Below the pieces are notes generated by a model. That model was not told the origin of the DNA, did no database searches, and saw only the letters and a list, made by a program, of their open reading frames with translations. The position numbers were made by a program, and so were the translations under genes. This document shows positions 7,430-9,964 of a stretch of 9,964 bases of DNA, piece by piece; position 1 is the first letter of the stretch, and every line of letters starts with the position of its first letter. The stretch is from an uncultured Clostridium sp. (GTDB lineage Bacteria > Bacillota > Clostridia > Lachnospirales > Lachnospiraceae). The stretch spans positions 1 to 9,964 of the forward strand of contig CABQJA010000072.1 of assembly GCA_902464345.1 (NCBI GenBank), read 5' to 3'.

Positions 7430-7448
7430 GGCATCATACGGCATTCAT
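7430..7448. repeat. Imperfect direct repeat of GGCATCA, about 10-bp period
   Basis: GGCATCATAC at 7430-7439 is followed by GGCATTCATAC from 7440. It sits 14 bp after the DUF4190 stop codon and upstream of the surface-protein promoter candidate. It resembles the CGGCATCA pair at 5391-5409. Confidence 0.45.
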
Positions 7449-7461
7449 ACAGTTGCAGAAA

Positions 7462-7749
7462 TCAGCAGAAGAATGAAAATGCACCGATGCCTGCTGAGAA
7501 AATAGAAAGTAAAATATCCAATACCAGCTGTACCACAAAGCCGCAGCAGCTTAATATGATTCCCCAGACACCACAACCTTTATTGGTCGGGGTTGGCTTC
7601 CGGGTGATTCCGACAATTCCCAGAATCAATCCGGTTAAGCTGACAAGATACAGCGGATCCACGAAAAAGCTCGCAATTCCAAGTACCAGTGCTGCTGTAC
7701 AAAGTCCGTTCTTCTGCGGAACGGGTGCATTATAATAATTATTATCCAT
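7462..7749 (-). CDS. DUF4190-type small membrane protein
   Basis: The protein has 95 residues, a common size for this family. A short polar N-terminus (MDNNYYNAPVPQKNG) precedes a first hydrophobic segment at about 17-49 ending in LILGIVGITRK, and a second at about 59-92 beginning KGCGVWGIILSCCG. The paired small-residue pattern A..LGI ... LGI.G ... G...GI is characteristic of DUF4190. The function of this family is unknown. The start is secure: AAGGAG lies seven bases before the ATG. It is the first gene of the minus-strand run and is divergent from the MarR gene across 228 bp. A link to the surface protein 150 bp downstream is possible but not shown. Confidence 0.75.
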   Translation of the reverse strand: MDNNYYNAPVPQKNGLCTAALVLGIASFFVDPLYLVSLTGLILGIVGITRKPTPTNKGCGVWGIILSCCGFVVQLVLDILLSIFSAGIGAFSFFC

Positions 7750-7775
7750 ATCTGTTCTCCTTCATCAATCGTAAT

Positions 7776-7792
7776 ATAGTATTATATGCTAT
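7776..7792 (-). promoter_or_regulatory. -10 region and small dyad upstream of the DUF4190 gene
   Basis: On the minus strand a perfect TATAAT (7786-7781) lies about 32 bp before the start codon. No good -35 box is found at 16-18 bp. The -10 is inside an imperfect dyad, ATAG...CTAT (7776-7792, six paired positions plus one G/T), which could be an operator or chance in AT-rich DNA. Confidence 0.35.
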
Positions 7793-7895
7793 CATATAAC
7801 CTCCGTATATTCTACGCCTTTTCCACTCGTTATTCTATATCTTTTTGAATCTTCCTGTCCGGTTAAGCTTCCAACTTCTTTCTATATTCAATTTC

Positions 7896-7924
7896 TTGCA
7901 ATTTTAAGCCTTCTGTGTTAAGAT
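7896..7924 (+). promoter_or_regulatory. Promoter of the marR-TSUP operon
   Basis: TTGCAA (7896-7901) and TAAGAT (7919-7924) are separated by exactly 17 bp, and a TG one base before the -10 (7916-7917) makes it an extended -10 promoter. Transcription should start near 7931, about 47 nt before the MarR start codon. Confidence 0.65.
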
Positions 7925-7926
7925 GC

Positions 7927-7953
7927 TTCAAAAATGAACTATTCTATTTTGAA
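7927..7953. promoter_or_regulatory. 27-bp hyphenated dyad, probable MarR operator
   Basis: The arms TTCAAAA (7927-7933) and TTTTGAA (7947-7953) are perfect inverted repeats, and a second inner pair GAA (7936-7938) and TTC (7942-7944) shares the same centre at 7940. In total 20 of 27 positions are symmetric. The dyad starts three bases after the -10 box and covers the predicted transcription start, the classical position for a repressor. MarR dimers bind such dyads and usually control their own gene, so autoregulation is the natural reading. Binding is inferred. Confidence 0.6.
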
Positions 7954-7977
7954 TCATTTGGAGGATAACTATTTATT

Positions 7978-8412
7978 ATGAAACCAAGTATTATATTTGC
8001 GCGAAAAACAGCTCTGGCCTATCACTCCGCCTGCAAGCCTCTTTGCCAGGAACTCGGTCTGCCCCAGACAGCCTTTGATATTCTATTGTTTCTCGCAAAC
8101 AATCCCACATATAAAACCGCCCGTGATATTGTGGAAATCCGCCATATCAAGGCCAATCTTGTATCTGTAAACGTGGATCGGCTGGTGCAGGAGGGATACC
8201 TGATCCGTCAGGCTGTGGCCGGTGACCGCCGGAAAACAGAGCTTATCTGCACCGATAAAGCACAACCTGTCATTCTTCGTGGCCGGCAGCTCCAGGAGGA
8301 GTTTTCCGAACGTCTTTTTAACAACATTGATAACGATATGAAGGAAGCATTCTTTGCCACCATATCTCTGATAGAAAAAAATCTGGATATTATTTTAGAA
8401 GAGGAGAAATAA
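7978..8412 (+). CDS. MarR family transcriptional regulator
   Basis: The protein has 144 residues, the usual MarR length. The winged helix-turn-helix spans about 30-95: the recognition helix lies around KANLVSVNVDRLVQEGYL (58-75), followed by the wing with the conserved D-R-R (AGDRRKTELICTDK). Flanking helices at 1-28 and 100-140 should form the dimer interface. Cys 19 and Cys 23 sit in the N-terminal helix region, where OhrR-type MarR proteins carry their redox cysteine, so a thiol switch is conceivable but unproven. GGAGG lies 13 bases before the ATG, longer than usual; no better start is available. It is separated by one base from the permease gene, and a dyad covers its promoter start, so it most likely represses its own operon. 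Confidence 0.9.
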   Translation: MKPSIIFARKTALAYHSACKPLCQELGLPQTAFDILLFLANNPTYKTARDIVEIRHIKANLVSVNVDRLVQEGYLIRQAVAGDRRKTELICTDKAQPVILRGRQLQEEFSERLFNNIDNDMKEAFFATISLIEKNLDIILEEEK

Positions 8413-8413
8413 C

Positions 8414-9190
8414 ATGAAACTTTTAATCACCATTCTGGTTACCTTTTTCGCCGGTATGGGTGCCGGTCTCGGCACCGGCTTCGCAGGCATGAGTGCAGCT
8501 GCCGTGATCAGCCCCATGCTGATCACCTTTTTGGATATGAATCCATATATGGCAGTCGGCATCGCCCTGGCTTCCGATGTTCTGGCAAGTGCCGTTTCCG
8601 CTTATACGTATTATAAGAATAAGAATCTGGATATCCGGAACGGATTGATCATGATGGTGAGTGTTCTGATCTTTACCGTTACCGGCAGTTATATCGCAAG
8701 TCTGGTGCCGGCCACAACTATGGGCGGCTTCTCCGTATTTATGACATTTCTGTTGGGTATTAAATTCATTGTCCGACCGGTTATGACTACCAAAGAATCT
8801 ATGCTTGGCGTTTCTGCCAGAAAAAGAGCGATTCAGTCCATTCTCTGTGGTATGATCATTGGTTTTATCTGTGGCTTTATCGGCGCCGGGGGCGGTATGA
8901 TGATGCTTCTGATCCTAACAAGTGTTCTCGGCTATGAATTAAAGACCGCTGTTGGAACCAGCGTTTTTATCATGACATTCACTGCTCTTACCGGAGCTGC
9001 CTCTCACTTTATGATCGGCGGAACACCTGATCCACTGGTATTCATTCTCTGTGTCATCTTTACTTTATTGTGGGCACGTATCGCTGCCGTTTTCGCCAAC
9101 AAAGCAGAGCCGAAGACCCTGAACCGGATAACCGGTCTGATACTGGTCATCCTCGGTGCCGTAATCATGGGCTTCAGCCTGTTCAAATAA
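8414..9190 (+). CDS. TSUP family permease (TauE/SafE, sulfite exporter type)
   Basis: The protein has 258 residues, normal for the family, with about eight hydrophobic segments in two related halves. The first half carries GAGLGTGFAGMSAAAVISP (16-34) and then GIALASD; the second carries GFICGFIGAGGGMMM (150-164) and then AVGTSVF. These paired glycine-rich motifs followed by the A.GTS-type helix are the hallmark of TSUP proteins, which move sulfite, sulfonates, sulfoacetate or other organic anions across the membrane. The substrate and direction cannot be read from sequence. The ATG follows the marR stop after one base, and its AGGAG (8402-8406) lies inside the end of marR, so translation is probably coupled. 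Control by the adjacent MarR is the simplest model. Confidence 0.88.
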   Translation: MKLLITILVTFFAGMGAGLGTGFAGMSAAAVISPMLITFLDMNPYMAVGIALASDVLASAVSAYTYYKNKNLDIRNGLIMMVSVLIFTVTGSYIASLVPATTMGGFSVFMTFLLGIKFIVRPVMTTKESMLGVSARKRAIQSILCGMIIGFICGFIGAGGGMMMLLILTSVLGYELKTAVGTSVFIMTFTALTGAASHFMIGGTPDPLVFILCVIFTLLWARIAAVFANKAEPKTLNRITGLILVILGAVIMGFSLFK

Positions 9191-9197
9191 TCAGGCT
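9176..9197 (+). terminator. Weak hairpin at the end of the TSUP gene
   Basis: AGCCTG (9176-9181) and CAGGCT (9192-9197) form a perfect 6-bp stem with a 10-nt loop that contains the TAA stop codon. The following ATGTGGTTTTGTTGTT is T-rich but interrupted. It could serve as an inefficient intrinsic terminator for the plus-strand operon. The minus strand has no T tract on its side. Confidence 0.4.
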
Positions 9198-9214
9198 ATG
9201 TGGTTTTGTTGTTG

Positions 9215-9910
9215 CTAATCTTCATTTACATTCGGTTTTCCGATAAAATCCCGATAAAATGCCGATATAAACATAGCAATTCCGCTGATAATCAGAAGAG
9301 TAAAACCGGATGCCGCCTGCATTTTAACAAGTCCTGTTGTCATTGTGTCGGTCAGAAAATACCGAAATACTAATCGAGCAATAATTACCACAACGACTGC
9401 CGAACCAATTTTCATAAAACGATTCTTCTTCAATACAGCAAATACAATCTGTGCAATCGCACATCCCAATAATATGACACCATATAATGAAATGGATGTT
9501 CCCAGCAGCCTTACTGCTTCCGTATATATCTGCTTATCTTCCTGCGATTCACCGGCTACCTGTGCAACTTCCTGTGTCAATCCATCTGGAACATATAAAC
9601 TTATCTTCATATACGGAAGAAACAATGCAACCAAAAGCACCCCCGCACTAATTATCATAAAAACATTTACACTCTTCCGATCTGTCAGAATATTCCCACC
9701 CAAAGATTCCCGCTTCGGAATGTCCGTCTGCTTGATTACGAGAGGCTCTTCTTCCATAAACCTTTTGTGCGCATCTGTATTCTCTTCTTCTGCCGACTCC
9801 TGCTTCATCCTTCCATACTCTACAGAATCAACTCCGTCCATCCTTGTCTCCGGATTTCCCTGAGTCTCCTCTAATACTTCTTCATCTTCCGAACTTATCT
9901 TAAACTCCAT
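9215..9910 (-). CDS. Membrane protein of unknown function with acidic cytoplasmic N-terminus
   Basis: I do not recognise this 231-residue protein. Residues 1-80 are hydrophilic and rich in Glu/Asp, with no signal peptide and no cysteine ribbon. Four hydrophobic segments follow at about 82-100 (VNVFMIISAGVLLVALFLP), 139-160, 165-186 and 199-219, with a polar loop of about 38 residues between the first two, likely outside. The short tail ends DFIGKPNVNED. No catalytic or binding motif is visible. The start is well supported: AAGGAGG (9921-9915) lies four bases before the ATG, and the DNA upstream is very AT-rich. It converges with the TSUP gene, 24 bp apart, so it is a separate transcription unit. 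Confidence 0.75.
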   Translation of the reverse strand: MEFKISSEDEEVLEETQGNPETRMDGVDSVEYGRMKQESAEEENTDAHKRFMEEEPLVIKQTDIPKRESLGGNILTDRKSVNVFMIISAGVLLVALFLPYMKISLYVPDGLTQEVAQVAGESQEDKQIYTEAVRLLGTSISLYGVILLGCAIAQIVFAVLKKNRFMKIGSAVVVVIIARLVFRYFLTDTMTTGLVKMQAASGFTLLIISGIAMFISAFYRDFIGKPNVNED

Positions 9911-9921
9911 GTCCCCTCCTT

Positions 9922-9964
9922 ATATATACCCTATTTTTTGTGATACTATTATTATATATTATAT
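9922..9964 (-). promoter_or_regulatory. AT-rich upstream region of the unknown membrane protein
   Basis: A TATAAT on the minus strand (9956-9951) would place the start of transcription near 9944. The -35 box would fall beyond the right edge of the window, so the promoter cannot be confirmed here. Confidence 0.3.

Noticed and set aside
7750..7895. Riboswitch or RNA gene in the divergent gap
   Set aside because: The stretch is AT-rich with no stable nested hairpins or recognisable conserved core; it is adequately explained as a double promoter region.

Overview
The window looks like chromosomal DNA of a Firmicute of class Clostridia, most likely a gut Lachnospiraceae relative. This rests on AGGAGG-type ribosome binding sites, moderate GC content judged by eye, a surface protein with a Thr-rich stalk ending in a TPGTGD sorting-type motif, and the protein families present. 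The taxonomic call is inference. There are no RNA genes, insertion sequences, phage genes or CRISPR arrays. No gene-free stretch exceeds 300 bases; the longest is the repeat-filled 1306-1564.

Positions 103-7749 form a run of six genes on the minus strand. Read 5'->3' on that strand they are: a small DUF4190 membrane protein (7749-7462); a 621-residue secreted protein with a signal peptide, InlB-type repeat and sorting-like tail (7311-5446); a membrane-anchored lytic-transglycosylase-like protein (5332-4445); two MATE-family exporters in tandem (4376-3006 and 2926-1565); and an RlmI-family 23S rRNA m5C methyltransferase (1305-103). The gaps are short and I saw no convincing terminator between them, so read-through is possible. 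Internal promoters are nevertheless likely: the best sits on the stop codon of the transglycosylase-like gene (TTGACG-N17-TATGAT) and drives the first MATE gene. It also shows that the MATE reading frame should start at 4376, not upstream.

Positions 7896-9197 hold a plus-strand MarR regulator / TSUP (TauE/SafE) permease pair separated by one base. A well-formed promoter precedes it, with a 27-bp hyphenated dyad on the predicted transcription start and a weak hairpin at the end of the permease gene. This is the clearest self-contained regulatory unit here: a likely autoregulated repressor with its anion exporter. The last gene, 9910-9215 on the minus strand, converges on it and encodes a four-segment membrane protein of unknown role.

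The unexplained structure is mostly in non-coding DNA. GTTAGT recurs five times with an exact 11-bp period at the left edge. An 18-bp pyrimidine-rich minisatellite of about eight units fills the gap in front of rlmI. Paired GGCATCA direct repeats lie after two consecutive stop codons (surface protein and DUF4190). I did not find a clearly new multi-gene system; the repeat arrays and the MarR/TSUP control region are the items most worth checking.
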